A stretch of 63,686 bases of DNA, taken from an uncultured Planctomycetota bacterium. GTDB taxonomy: Bacteria; Planctomycetota; Phycisphaerae; UBA1845; UTPLA1. Shown here piece by piece: positions 8,455 to 17,791 of the stretch. Within the stretch, counting starts at the first letter, position 1. Each line of letters opens with the position of its first letter. Position numbers and translations under genes: made by a program. Below the pieces are notes generated by a model that saw only the letters and a program-made list of their open reading frames with translations, ran no database searches and had not been told where the DNA came from. The stretch covers positions 1-63,686 of the forward strand of contig CAADGE010000041.1 of the NCBI GenBank assembly GCA_900696465.1, written 5' to 3'.

Positions 8455-8622
8455 GGACGCATCCTTTCGGCCGTGCGGCATGGCGATGAATGGGCGCCAT
8501 CGTGACCTGTCGAAATGTAGATCACGCCGACCTGCACGTCAAGACAGTGCCGGTTCGGGCCGAAGTGCACCCGCCGCGGAGTCTCGCTTTTTCGATTAGA
8601 ATGGCCAGGCGGAGCCAGTGAC

Positions 8623-9648
8623 ATGCACGTACTCGGTCTGACATTCTCCGAAGTCTGCGAGGCGTTGCGTCCGCATCCGCACAACATCCCCGCGCTGCGC
8701 CGTGCGTACGCCGCAGCCCTGCGAGGCGAACTTTCGGACGATTTGCTTCAAGCCGCAACGCTTCCCGTCGTACGGCAGCAGCGTGACGGCGATCTCATCA
8801 AGTTCGTTCAGCGCCTGACATCGGGCCTGGAGACGGAGAGCGTCATCATCCCCATGCAGGGCCGACAGCGATCCTGGCGCACGCTTTGCGTCTCCTCACA
8901 GGTTGGCTGCGCCATGGGCTGCACGTTCTGCGAAACCGCCCAGCTCGGACGCCTGGCGAACCTCTCCGCCGCCGAAATCGTCGGGCAGGTCGCAGCTGCG
9001 CGGCAGGTATTCGACGCAGACATTCGCAACGTCGTCTTCATGGGCATGGGCGAACCGTTCGACAACTTCGACGAAGTCATCCAAGCCGTGCGCGTGCTCA
9101 CCGATCCGATGGGACTGTCGCTAGGCAAGTCGCATGTGACCATCAGCACCGTCGGCCGCACCGAAGGCATTCGTCGCTTGGCGGCGCTCGGCTGGCGGCG
9201 GATCAACCTCGCCGTATCGCTCAACGCACCGAACGACGAAATCCGCTCGCGGATCATGCCGATCAATCGCGTCGAGCCGATGGACGCGCTTCGTGATGCC
9301 CTGCTCGACTACCCCCTGCGCAAGTGCCAGTTCTTCATGATCGAGTACGTCCTCATCCCCGGCGTAAACGACGCACGCGAGCACGCGATGGAATTGGTCG
9401 AATATCTGCGACCGATTCAATGCTGCCTGAACGTGATTCCCTATAATCCCCGGATCGACTCGCCCTGGCCCGCTCCGAGCGAAGAGAGCGTCCTGCAATT
9501 TATCGACTGGGTCGAATCCGCCGGCCAGTTCGTCAAGCGGCGCATGACCAAGGGTCGCGACTTTATGGCCGCGTGTGGTCAGCTCGGCAACCGGGAGCTG
9601 CGCCCGCGCAGCCGATCTGCGAAAGTTGAACTGGGAATGGCAAAATGA
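8623..9648 (+). CDS. rlmN: RlmN/Cfr-family radical SAM rRNA methyltransferase-like enzyme
   Basis: 341 residues. RlmN methylates C2 of adenosine 2503 in 23S rRNA and of A37 in some tRNAs; Cfr methylates C8. The radical-SAM cluster motif CAMGCTFC (Cys96, Cys100, Cys103) binds the 4Fe-4S cluster. The second catalytic cysteine is in AACGQL (Cys318), as in true RlmN, and MGMGEPFDN is the glycine-rich SAM-binding motif. The ETAQLG segment after the cluster differs from the usual ATGKQG. It could therefore be either RlmN itself or a paralogue, and the sequence alone does not decide. A stop-start overlap (ATGA, 9645-9648) precedes the next frame. Function is likely conserved because both cysteines are present. 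Confidence 0.85.
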   Translation: MHVLGLTFSEVCEALRPHPHNIPALRRAYAAALRGELSDDLLQAATLPVVRQQRDGDLIKFVQRLTSGLETESVIIPMQGRQRSWRTLCVSSQVGCAMGCTFCETAQLGRLANLSAAEIVGQVAAARQVFDADIRNVVFMGMGEPFDNFDEVIQAVRVLTDPMGLSLGKSHVTISTVGRTEGIRRLAALGWRRINLAVSLNAPNDEIRSRIMPINRVEPMDALRDALLDYPLRKCQFFMIEYVLIPGVNDAREHAMELVEYLRPIQCCLNVIPYNPRIDSPWPAPSEESVLQFIDWVESAGQFVKRRMTKGRDFMAACGQLGNRELRPRSRSAKVELGMAK

Positions 9649-9665
9649 ATAGGAGGAGCCACGCC

Positions 9666-10472
9666 ATGTCACTGATCATTTGCACTGTGATCTTCATTCA
9701 TACTTTGCCCACGCTGGCCGAATCGCCTCCGCCGCTTCCCGATATGAAGATCGTCAGGTTCGAGACCTCCGACGGCATCACCATCGAAGGCGATTACTAC
9801 CCGCCGATCATCAAGGAAGACGAAAAAGCCCCCGTGGCGATTCTGATTCACATGTACCCTGCCGATCGCAGGAGCTGGACGCCGCTCGTGCCCGGCCTGC
9901 GCGATGGGGACACGCGATTTGCCGTCCTGGCCTACGACATCCGCGGGCGCGGCGGCAGCACCGAGCCGGCGGACAAGAACCTCCGCAGCATGTACGAAAC
10001 CCGCGACCCCGCGCTGTTCAAGGATGCGTGGAAGGACGTTGAAGCCGCGAAGAAATGGCTGTCAAAGCAGCCCGGCGTGGACACCAGCCGCATCGCCCTG
10101 ATCGGAGCAAGCATCGGTTGCAGCATCTCGCTCGACTACGGCAGCCGCGACAAAGACGTGAAGGCCGTCGTGTGCCTCTCGCCCGGCACCAACTATTTTC
10201 AGGTGGACTCCACACGGCATATCAAGCGCTGCGACCACATCTCCGTACTGCTGATCGCGCCGGAGGAGGAATACCCGGCCGTCGAAGACCTCATCGCCGC
10301 ATCCGGAGGCAAGGCGAAGGGCCTCAAGTACCCCGGCGGCCGCGAATGGCACGGCACCCGGATGTTCGACGAGAAATACAAGGACCACGCAGATGTTAAG
10401 AAACGCATCCTGTCGCATGTGTCGCGTGCGATGGGCACGGATGCGAAGAGGCAAGCGGCAACAACGCCGTAA
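9666..10472 (+). CDS. Secreted alpha/beta hydrolase (dienelactone-hydrolase-like)
   Basis: 268 residues. It begins with a short signal peptide (LIICTVIFIHTLPTLAES). The alpha/beta-hydrolase fold has the nucleophile Ser at about residue 149 (GASIGCS), an acidic segment APEEEYPAVED where the acid residue is expected, and a His in REWHGTRMF. The start at 9666 is favoured by AGGAGG 10 bases upstream; the ATG at 9645 overlaps the previous stop but lacks its own ribosome site. It probably acts in the periplasm on an ester or related substrate. It is in an operon with the radical SAM gene. The substrate is unknown. Confidence 0.8.
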   Translation: MSLIICTVIFIHTLPTLAESPPPLPDMKIVRFETSDGITIEGDYYPPIIKEDEKAPVAILIHMYPADRRSWTPLVPGLRDGDTRFAVLAYDIRGRGGSTEPADKNLRSMYETRDPALFKDAWKDVEAAKKWLSKQPGVDTSRIALIGASIGCSISLDYGSRDKDVKAVVCLSPGTNYFQVDSTRHIKRCDHISVLLIAPEEEYPAVEDLIAASGGKAKGLKYPGGREWHGTRMFDEKYKDHADVKKRILSHVSRAMGTDAKRQAATTP

Positions 10473-10537
10473 TCCCAACAAGACATACAACCTGTAGTCC
10501 TGTTACACGAAGGATCCGTTACAATCTGCTTACGATC

Positions 10538-11608
10538 ATGCTCCGTATCGGCATCATCCAACTCGACGCCCCTTTCGTGCAGGCCGCGCTGTCCGGCTAC
10601 AGCGACGTGCCCATGCGCCTGCTCGCCCGCGAGTACGGCTGCCCCTACACAATCAACGAAGTCGTCCTCGATCGACTCGTGGCTCAAGGTGGCAAGCGGA
10701 TGCGGCGCATGCTCGCCGTTTCCCCGGTCGATCATCCAGTCGGTGGCCAGCTCATGGGCAGCGAGCCGGAGCAGTTTGCCGAGGCGGCCGACCTGCTCGT
10801 CGAGATGGGCTATGACGTGATCGACATCAATTTCGGTTGCCCGGTGAAGAAAGTACTGGGACGTTGTCGCGGCGGCTTTCTGCTGTCCGTGCCCGATCAG
10901 GCGCGGGAGATCATCCGGCGCGTGCATGACGCTGTCGGCCGGCGCGTGCCGGTCACGCTCAAGATGCGCCGCGGCATGGACGACAGCACCGAGAGCGAAC
11001 GCAACTTCTTCTCTGTGCTTGATGCCGCATTCGAAGCCGGCCTCGCCGCCGTCACCGTCCACGGTCGCACGGTCAAACAGCGGTACATCGGCCCGAGCAA
11101 CTGGGAATTCCTCGCCCGGGTCAAGCGGCACGTCGGCGACCGCACCATCCTCGGCAGCGGCGACCTGTTTTCCGCCGAGGATTGCGTCCGCATGATCCGC
11201 GAAACCGGCGTCGATGGTTGCTCGATTGCCCGAGGAGCCATCGGCAACCCCTTTATCTTCCGCGAAGTTCGGGCATTGCTTGATGGCGAACCGCTTCCTC
11301 CGCCACCAACGATCTCGGAGCAGCGCTGCGCGCTGGATCGCCACTACGCACTGATGGCCGAGCATCACGGCGAAGCGCTGGCCGGTTCCCTGCTTCGCAA
11401 GTTCGGCGTGCGCTACAGTGAGCTGCATCCGTGCGCAAAGGAAGTTAGGTCGGCCTTTCTCGCCGTGCGAACGCCCGATGACTGGCAGGCAATGCTCGAC
11501 CGCTGGTACGGCGACCCCGCGCAGTATCCACCCGTAGAGCGCCGCACCCGACCGGAAGCGCTGATCGCTGCCGGTGCAAGCTGGAGCTGCGAACCCGCGG
11601 GTGCCTGA
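10538..11608 (+). CDS. dus: tRNA-dihydrouridine synthase
   Basis: 356 residues. Dus enzymes reduce uridine to dihydrouridine in tRNA, using FMN and NADPH. A TIM barrel spans about 15-260. The catalytic loop holds NFGCPVKKVLGRCRGG, with the active-site cysteine of the GCPxKxV motif at Cys101. LKMRRGMDD, VHGRTVKQRY and SIARGAIGNPFIF are the FMN and phosphate-binding segments. The C-terminal helical domain follows. The region after the catalytic Cys is GRCRGG rather than the usual Ala/Gly-rich stretch. Dus subfamily (A, B or C) cannot be assigned. It starts 65 bases after the hydrolase and ends 3 bases before the next gene. Confidence 0.92.
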   Translation: MLRIGIIQLDAPFVQAALSGYSDVPMRLLAREYGCPYTINEVVLDRLVAQGGKRMRRMLAVSPVDHPVGGQLMGSEPEQFAEAADLLVEMGYDVIDINFGCPVKKVLGRCRGGFLLSVPDQAREIIRRVHDAVGRRVPVTLKMRRGMDDSTESERNFFSVLDAAFEAGLAAVTVHGRTVKQRYIGPSNWEFLARVKRHVGDRTILGSGDLFSAEDCVRMIRETGVDGCSIARGAIGNPFIFREVRALLDGEPLPPPPTISEQRCALDRHYALMAEHHGEALAGSLLRKFGVRYSELHPCAKEVRSAFLAVRTPDDWQAMLDRWYGDPAQYPPVERRTRPEALIAAGASWSCEPAGA

Positions 11609-11611
11609 CCC

Positions 11612-12196
11612 ATGGACTTCGTGCAGAAGCTTTTCTTCGAGAGCCCGATCTACCTGGGCTTCTTCTCGTTCGTCTTGTTCGGCGTTTCACTGCTGGTTCG
11701 GCGAGCGCGCCGAGAGACGCTCGGCCGGTGGATCGCCCCGGCGACAGTGGGATTGATCGTTCTGCTCTTTGTTTCGCAGAGCTTGGTTGTGACCCAGCGA
11801 GAACAGATCCTCGGGGCCGCAGATCGGTTCATCTCGGCCGTCGAAAACCGCAACACCGCCGCTCTGCGGGCGATCATCAGCGAAACCTACGAAAGCGAAG
11901 GCATGGATGCGGCGGCGATCATCGCGTACATCGATGGCGCGCTCGAGCGAATAAGCATCTACGACACGCGAACTCACCGGCGCGACGTCACCGTGGACGG
12001 CAATCGTGCGGAGATGCTCCTAGCCGCCAGGGCGACCGTACGGATCGGCGGTGATGTCGGCCAGATGCACTGGGGAAGCTGGCGGCTCGGCTGGGCACGC
12101 GAAGGCGACGCCTGGTGGATTACCTCGATCCGACCGATCATGATCGACGGCATTGAATTTCGATCACTGGGAGAACTGCGCGGACAAATTCCATGA
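11612..12196 (+). CDS. Membrane protein with an NTF2-like domain
   Basis: 194 residues. Two hydrophobic segments (about 12-28 and 44-62) precede a soluble domain. The soluble part, beginning AADRFISAVENRN, has the helix and beta-sheet pattern of an NTF2-like or SnoaL-type cone fold, with a conserved-looking WGSWRLGWAREGDAWWI segment near the end. Such domains often bind small ligands, but no catalytic residues are evident. It starts 3 bases after dus, so it is probably cotranscribed. Function unknown. Confidence 0.7.
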   Translation: MDFVQKLFFESPIYLGFFSFVLFGVSLLVRRARRETLGRWIAPATVGLIVLLFVSQSLVVTQREQILGAADRFISAVENRNTAALRAIISETYESEGMDAAAIIAYIDGALERISIYDTRTHRRDVTVDGNRAEMLLAARATVRIGGDVGQMHWGSWRLGWAREGDAWWITSIRPIMIDGIEFRSLGELRGQIP

Positions 12197-12240
12197 CGCT
12201 GCGTCGGATCACGCCGTCGGCCCGATGCAGACCAGGCGAT

Positions 12241-13017
12241 CTAATCGGATTCGCCAATCGAAACGTCACAGAACCACTCGCACGCCTGCTGCGTCATGCC
12301 CATGTCCGTCAGATTGAACTGAAGCGGCGTTACGCAGATGTAACCTTCTCGCACCACGCGAAGATCCGTCTCCGCAGAGTCCTTCATGTCCTCGAAATCT
12401 CCGCTCAGCCAGTAATACTCCCGACCGCTCGGGTCCGAACGTCGCTCAAGCCGATCAAGCGTCGGCTGCACGGACTGCGGTGCGATCCGCACGCCGCGCG
12501 GCCAGCCCGGCTTGATCTCCGGAACGTTTACGTTCCAGACCTGCCCCGCCTTGAGTCCCCGTGAGACAAGCTTCTCGATGATCGTCCGCGACATCCGCGC
12601 CGCCTGGGCATAATCCATATCGCGATAGAGCTGAAGCGACACGGCCACGGCCGGATAACCGAGGATGGCGCCTTCCATCGCCGCGGCCACCGTGCCCGAA
12701 TAAAGCACGTGGATCCCTGTGTTCAGCCCGGAGTTGATGCCGGACACCACGAGATCGGGCTTCTCCGGCATCAGCGCCCCCAATGCAAGCTTCACACAAT
12801 CGGCGGGGGTGCCTTCCACGCTCGTTCCCCGAAAGGCGCCATTGACCTGCACCGACCGCCAGAAGACCGGGTTACGAATGGTGATGGCATGCGAGCCACC
12901 GGATTGCACACCGGCCGGTGCAACCACGTGGACCTCGCCTATGCGGGCAAGCTCGTCGTACATGGCCATCAGGCCGGGGGCGAAGATGCCGTCGTCGTTG
13001 GTCAAAAGGATGCGCAT
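12241..13017 (-). CDS. surE: 5'/3'-nucleotidase SurE
   Basis: 258 residues, the usual length. SurE is a divalent-metal phosphatase acting on nucleoside monophosphates and linked to survival in stationary phase. The N-terminus MRILLTNDDG carries the two metal-binding Asp residues (8 and 9); Ser39 in SGGSHAIT and Asn in VSGINSGLN complete the metal site. The start was placed at MRILLTNDDG because that is the family N-terminus. The upstream frame overlaps the opposite-strand gene and shows nothing conserved. Convergent with the NTF2-like gene, 44 bases apart. Confidence 0.95.
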   Translation of the reverse strand: MRILLTNDDGIFAPGLMAMYDELARIGEVHVVAPAGVQSGGSHAITIRNPVFWRSVQVNGAFRGTSVEGTPADCVKLALGALMPEKPDLVVSGINSGLNTGIHVLYSGTVAAAMEGAILGYPAVAVSLQLYRDMDYAQAARMSRTIIEKLVSRGLKAGQVWNVNVPEIKPGWPRGVRIAPQSVQPTLDRLERRSDPSGREYYWLSGDFEDMKDSAETDLRVVREGYICVTPLQFNLTDMGMTQQACEWFCDVSIGESD

Positions 13018-13118
13018 CTGCAAATTGTAAGGGCCGCGCCGCAGGCGTACAATCAGGCGGAAACTCCACTGCGGGAAACAAACCGTGCACAGGCCGCAGC
13101 GCCGGATCGTCATCACGC

Positions 13119-15128
13119 ATGGATCACATGGCTCAACATGCCGCCCGTCCATTGAAGCCCGTCAACCGTCCGCGATCGGCAGGCGGCATGGCGCGGTTTG
13201 TGATCGGCATACTGCTCGTTGGCTGCGTTGGCTGGGTCTATCGACCGGTGTTGTATGCCGGCTTTCTGAGTCGTGACGACGGCGAGATCGTACGACAGGC
13301 GGCGCGGATCAGTTCGCTGTCGGGTACCGAACTGCTGGAGACCTTTCAGGGCTACACGCGACCGTCGGATTCGGCCGGCGTCTATCAGCCGCTGGCACTT
13401 TTATCGCTGGCGATGGATGCACGGTTGACGACGGACTTCGGCGCTCCGGCCTTTCAATTTCACCTGACCAGTCTGACGTTGCATCTTCTGAACACCGCGC
13501 TCGTGTATGGACTGCTCCTTTCGCTGCTGTCGCCTCATGCGATCGCAGGTTCGCAGGGCTGCAAGATTGACGCATCATCGTCCCGTGACATCCGCGCCGT
13601 CGTCTGGGCTGCGCTTCTGACCCTGCTCTTCGGGCTGCACCCTGTGCAGGTCGAATCCGTCTGCTGGATCAGTCAGCGCGGCATCCTGCTGGGGATGTGC
13701 TTCGCGCTGCTTTCGATGCTCGCCTATGTGCGACACGTTCGATCCGTACATGCCTGGTGGCTGGCCCCCGCGACGGCTGCCTACCTTGCGGCGGTGCTCT
13801 GCATGCCGCAATTCATCGGGCTCCCGGTCCTGATGCTCGTCCTCGATCTCTGGCCGGCGCGGCGCGAAGGTTGGCGACCCTTCATTGAGAAGCTGCCGAT
13901 GTTCGTCGTGCTCCTTGCTGCGGGAATCGTGCAGGTTATGGTCGTTCGACACATCCCGCCGCGACCGGAAGACGCCGCCGGTAACCTGACCCTGCTACTC
14001 GGAAGTCTTGCAGGCTTTTTTGAACGTATCGTCTGGCCGGCGCAGCTGTCACCGTTCTATCCGCTGCTCGCAGCTGCGGGTGCAGTGCCTTCGGTCGCGC
14101 GCTGGACGGTTATCTGCTTGCTGCTCCTCGGTGCGGGCGTCTGGTCCTTCCGTCATTGCCGGCCGCTCTTTCTCGCGATCTGCGGAATGTTCCTGATGCT
14201 CTGCCCGGCACTGCTGAACGTCGCCTATGGCACTGAACTGCTGGGCGATCGTTACCTCTATGCCGCGCTGTTGGCACCCTTAATCGCTGTCGCGGCCTGG
14301 CTGCGGACGAGTCCATCACTGCTGGCGCGACCCGCACAACGACTATCGGCAGTCTGCATCGCCGCCGTCGCTTCCGTTTATGCCGTGCATGCCTACTCGC
14401 AGACCTTCGTCTGGCAAAGCAGCCGCGATCTGTACGAACATACGATCGCGCGCTACCCGACCTGGCCCCGCGCGCACACCGGACTCGTGGAGGCATATCT
14501 GCAGGAGAACGAATTCGATTCGGCGCTTTATCATGCCGAACGGGCCGCGAAGATCGCGCCACAGGACCCGACGACGCAGTTCTACCTCGGCACGACGCTG
14601 CTGCTACACCACGGCAGCCGCAGCGCCGAAGCGATTGCGCCGCTGCAACGGGCGCTGCAATCGAATCCCAACTGGATCGCCTGTCTTCAGAACCTCGGCA
14701 TCGCACTTGCACGCAGCGGGCAAACGGAACAGGCCATCGAATATCTGGAGCGTGCCCGAGATCTCGAACCGGAGTCGGCCAGCATCCGGATCGGGCTGGG
14801 TCATGCCTATCTTCGCGTCCAACGGCCTGCTTCGGCACGGCGCGAGCTTCAAGAGGCACTGCGCCGACAGAACAACCCCACGATTCATCTCGGCCTGGCC
14901 ATGGCTTGGGCAGCGATCGACGCACCAGAACAGGCCCGCCGGCACATCGCCGCGGCGCTGGCCAAGGATCCGCGGCTGGCGGCGCGCATCGCCGCAACAC
15001 CCGAGCTGCGCGATCTCGGTGGCGAACTGGACTTCGAGCATGTCCTGCCTGATCCTTTCGATGCATGGACCGATCCGGAAACGATCGGCGCTGAACTGCC
15101 CGCCGCGCGAAATGCCCGCGGCACATGA
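13119..15128 (+). CDS. GT-C-type membrane protein with TPR domain (TMTC-like), copy 1
   Basis: 669 residues. About ten hydrophobic segments (to about residue 450) precede a tetratricopeptide domain (about 460-640). The first outer loop carries FLSRDDGEIV with an acidic pair, and a later loop has LFGLHPVQVESVCWISQR. Both are hallmarks of the GT-C glycosyltransferases related to the TMTC O-mannosyltransferases. Such enzymes use polyprenyl-phosphate sugars. The TPR half probably recruits partners. Two ATG codons 9 bases apart (13119 and 13128) are possible starts. The next gene, a related protein, begins 10 bases after its stop. Sugar and acceptor are unknown; the function is inferred from the fold only. 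Confidence 0.82.
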   Translation: MDHMAQHAARPLKPVNRPRSAGGMARFVIGILLVGCVGWVYRPVLYAGFLSRDDGEIVRQAARISSLSGTELLETFQGYTRPSDSAGVYQPLALLSLAMDARLTTDFGAPAFQFHLTSLTLHLLNTALVYGLLLSLLSPHAIAGSQGCKIDASSSRDIRAVVWAALLTLLFGLHPVQVESVCWISQRGILLGMCFALLSMLAYVRHVRSVHAWWLAPATAAYLAAVLCMPQFIGLPVLMLVLDLWPARREGWRPFIEKLPMFVVLLAAGIVQVMVVRHIPPRPEDAAGNLTLLLGSLAGFFERIVWPAQLSPFYPLLAAAGAVPSVARWTVICLLLLGAGVWSFRHCRPLFLAICGMFLMLCPALLNVAYGTELLGDRYLYAALLAPLIAVAAWLRTSPSLLARPAQRLSAVCIAAVASVYAVHAYSQTFVWQSSRDLYEHTIARYPTWPRAHTGLVEAYLQENEFDSALYHAERAAKIAPQDPTTQFYLGTTLLLHHGSRSAEAIAPLQRALQSNPNWIACLQNLGIALARSGQTEQAIEYLERARDLEPESASIRIGLGHAYLRVQRPASARRELQEALRRQNNPTIHLGLAMAWAAIDAPEQARRHIAAALAKDPRLAARIAATPELRDLGGELDFEHVLPDPFDAWTDPETIGAELPAARNARGT

Positions 15129-15138
15129 GCGAGCAGCT

Positions 15139-17103
15139 TTGATCTCGTCGCCAAGCATTCAACCGTCCGATGGCGCCAGTCCGCTGACTTCTCGGCGCCT
15201 TTATCTGCACGCGTCCGGGCTGGCCGTAGCGACGATCACGCTCCTGGCATATCTGCCCACCCTCTCGAGCGATTTTGTGCGACTCGATGACTATCAGTAC
15301 GTCGTCGACAACGAACTCGTCCGCGATCCGAGCTGGGAAGGCGTCCTGCGGTTCTTTGCCGAGGTGACCCATCCGTCCACGGTCGAGGGCTATTACCAGC
15401 CACTGACCATGCTTTCGCTGATGCTCGATTCGATGCTCGCCGGCTCGCCGGTCGACCCGATCGAGCCATTCGTCTTTCATCTGACCAACGTACTGCTCCA
15501 TGCGGTCACGAGCGTACTGGTGCTGTTGGTCCTGCAACGAATCTTTGGCGGCCTCACCGTGCCGATCGTGTTTGCTCTGATCTTCGCCCTCCATCCGGTG
15601 CAGGTGGAGTCCGTCGCGTGGATCTCGCAGCGCAAGACGGTACTGGCGACGGCGCTGGCGGTCGGTTCAATACTCGCTTACCTCGCTGCCACTTCGTCGT
15701 CGGTATCGGATCGAACGGCCAATACACGACAGCGGCGCAGGATGGCGATTGCATTCGTGCTCTATGTGCTGGCGAATCTCGCCAAGCCGACGGTCATGCT
15801 GCTGCCGCTGGTCTTTCTGCTGCTCGACTACTGGCCGCTGCGAAGAATCGGGCGAAACGAAGGTCGCGGACTCTGGAGCAACGTGCGATCCTGCCTGCCG
15901 GAGAAACTCTCCTTTCTGCTGGCCATGATCCTCTTCGGCTACATCGCCGCCGTTTCGCAGACATCCGCCGGACAGGGCGCCGGCATGGCCATCGCGCAGA
16001 TCACCAGTCTCGATCTGCTCAGTCGCTGGATCGGCCTGCTCTGCTACAACCTGATGCTCTATGCCCGGTGCATCGTGCTGCCGGTGCACCTGTCGCCGTT
16101 TCGCGATGTTCCCGCGGACCTGAGTTTCTCGAATCCCGCTGTCTCACTTTCGATCGCAGGCACGCTCGTGGTGCTGGCCGTCACTTTGTTGAGCGTCCGG
16201 CGACGTCCCGCGGTCTTCGTGGGGCTGGTCGCGAGTGCCATTTTAATGTCACCCGCGCTGGGGCCGGTGCGGTTTATGGCCTCGCTGGTCGCCGACCGTT
16301 TTCTTTACCTTCCGCTCCTGTTCCTGCTCCTGCCAGCCGTGGAGCTGATCGCGAGTGCGGAACGGCGCTTTCACGCTCGAGGCGCTCTCGTTCGAGCGGC
16401 GGCGGCCCTCTGGCTGCTGCCGCTCCTGGTACTGACGCGTTCCCAGCAGGAGATCTGGAGCAATTCCAAGGCCCTGTGGACCCGCGTCGAATCGACCGCG
16501 CCCTCACTGGATCAGGCACCGAACAACCTGGCATACCTGGCTCTTGAAGAAGATCGTCCGGAAGAAGCTGTCGCCTACGCCCAGCGGGCCCTTGCGCTGA
16601 ACCCGTCGAACAGCAGCACGCTTCATGCGCTGGGGCGTGCCTACGTTCGCACGCGACAGCCGAAGCTGGCACTGCCGGTCCTGGAGCAGGCCCTGACCAT
16701 CGGGCTCGGACCGATCACCGGCTCGGGCTACGTGGCGAAGGCGGAAGCACTGATCTGTCTCGGACAGGACACAGCAGCGGAGGCGGCCTGTCGTTCGGCC
16801 ATCGAGAACGGATTCTCGGCCAGCGGGTGTTACGCGGCCGTGGCGGATGCGGCTCTTCGCTGGGCGCGCGATTACGATCGCGCGGCGGCGTACTTTGGAC
16901 GCGCGATCGAAGCGGAGCCGGAAAATCTCACATATCGCTGGAACCGAGGTACGGCTCTGGAAGCGGCCGGGCGGCGCTCCGAGGCCCTCGCGGAATACGA
17001 GGAGGTCCGACGGCGCTACCAGGAAGCCGATATCGCATTTCCGCCTGAACTTGCAGAGGCGATGGACCGTCTGCGGCAGCAACTGGAAGCGGACGGTGGA
17101 TGA
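15139..17103 (+). CDS. GT-C-type membrane protein with TPR domain (TMTC-like), copy 2
   Basis: 654 residues, related to its neighbour: first loop FVRLDDYQYVVDN with the acidic pair, then LFALHPVQVESVAWISQRKT, several membrane segments, and a C-terminal TPR region (about 460-640). The start is inferred: a TTG at 15139 (reading ISSPSIQPSD) lies 10 bases after the previous stop, with GAGCGAG before it, and no ATG or GTG fits better. Reading further upstream in frame would overlap the previous gene heavily. The pair looks like a tandem duplication and may act on the same pathway. The ANLAKPTVMLLPLVFLLLDY segment is typical of the family. Confidence 0.8.
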   Translation: MISSPSIQPSDGASPLTSRRLYLHASGLAVATITLLAYLPTLSSDFVRLDDYQYVVDNELVRDPSWEGVLRFFAEVTHPSTVEGYYQPLTMLSLMLDSMLAGSPVDPIEPFVFHLTNVLLHAVTSVLVLLVLQRIFGGLTVPIVFALIFALHPVQVESVAWISQRKTVLATALAVGSILAYLAATSSSVSDRTANTRQRRRMAIAFVLYVLANLAKPTVMLLPLVFLLLDYWPLRRIGRNEGRGLWSNVRSCLPEKLSFLLAMILFGYIAAVSQTSAGQGAGMAIAQITSLDLLSRWIGLLCYNLMLYARCIVLPVHLSPFRDVPADLSFSNPAVSLSIAGTLVVLAVTLLSVRRRPAVFVGLVASAILMSPALGPVRFMASLVADRFLYLPLLFLLLPAVELIASAERRFHARGALVRAAAALWLLPLLVLTRSQQEIWSNSKALWTRVESTAPSLDQAPNNLAYLALEEDRPEEAVAYAQRALALNPSNSSTLHALGRAYVRTRQPKLALPVLEQALTIGLGPITGSGYVAKAEALICLGQDTAAEAACRSAIENGFSASGCYAAVADAALRWARDYDRAAAYFGRAIEAEPENLTYRWNRGTALEAAGRRSEALAEYEEVRRRYQEADIAFPPELAEAMDRLRQQLEADGG

Positions 17104-17113
17104 GGTGATTGAT

Positions 17114-17791
17114 TTGCTGACATTGACGCGACAACAAGTACGCGAGGTGGACCGGATTGCCATCAAGGAATACGGCATCCCCGGCGTCGTGCTCATGGAG
17201 AACGCCGGCCGCAACGCGGCGCAGATTCTTCTCACTCTTCCGGAGGTCCTGCACGGCGCGGCGATTGTCTGCGGACGCGGCAACAATGGGGGCGACGGCT
17301 TCGTGATCGCTCGACATCTCGCAAACGCCGGTGCTGCGGTCGAGGTCCTTCTCGCATGTGATCCCGCCCGGTTGACCGGGGACGCACTTACGAATTATGT
17401 CATCGTCGAGCGCATGCGTCTGCCGCTCGTACGTTTCAATACGCCGGAGGCCATGCTGAACGCAACAGATCGTCTCCATTCGGCGGGAATCGTCGTGGAC
17501 GCCCTGCTTGGCACGGGCTTTTCCGGCGATGTGCGGCCGCCGCTGGATCGAGTCATCGCGGCGATCAACGAAGCGCCGGGGCGCGTGATCGCGATCGATG
17601 TACCCTCCGGGCTGGATTGCGACAGCGGCCTCGCGACCAATGCCACTGTCCGCGCGGACGATACGATCACGTTCGTCGCCATGAAGCAGGGCTTCACCCT
17701 CGCGACGGCAGCCGAATACACCGGTCAGGTTCATGTCGTGGACATCGGCGTTCCGCCGGAGATCATCGAAGCGGTCAGGAATCGCCGCTGA
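17114..17791 (+). CDS. nnrE: NAD(P)H-hydrate epimerase
   Basis: 225 residues. The enzyme interconverts R and S forms of damaged NAD(P)HX for repair by the dehydratase. YjeF-N signature: IPGVVLMENAGRNAA (nucleotide binding), CGRGNNGGDGFVIARHL, and the active-site segment DVPSGLDCDSG. The start at TTG 17114 gives the normal N-terminus LTRQQVREVD and has a strong GAGGTGA ribosome site 5 bases before it; a GTG at 17105 is the alternative. The dehydratase half (YjeF-C) is absent, so it must be encoded elsewhere. It begins just after the GT-C gene and overlaps the convergent hydrolase by 17 bases. Confidence 0.92.
   Translation: MLTLTRQQVREVDRIAIKEYGIPGVVLMENAGRNAAQILLTLPEVLHGAAIVCGRGNNGGDGFVIARHLANAGAAVEVLLACDPARLTGDALTNYVIVERMRLPLVRFNTPEAMLNATDRLHSAGIVVDALLGTGFSGDVRPPLDRVIAAINEAPGRVIAIDVPSGLDCDSGLATNATVRADDTITFVAMKQGFTLATAAEYTGQVHVVDIGVPPEIIEAVRNRR

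Noticed and set aside
10199-11428. Minus-strand open frame of 409 codons
   Set aside because: It is antisense to the tRNA-dihydrouridine synthase gene and has no recognised domain.
14110-15594. Minus-strand open frame of 494 codons across the GT-C pair
   Set aside because: It is antisense to two genes with clear motifs and is Arg-rich, as is typical of a false frame.
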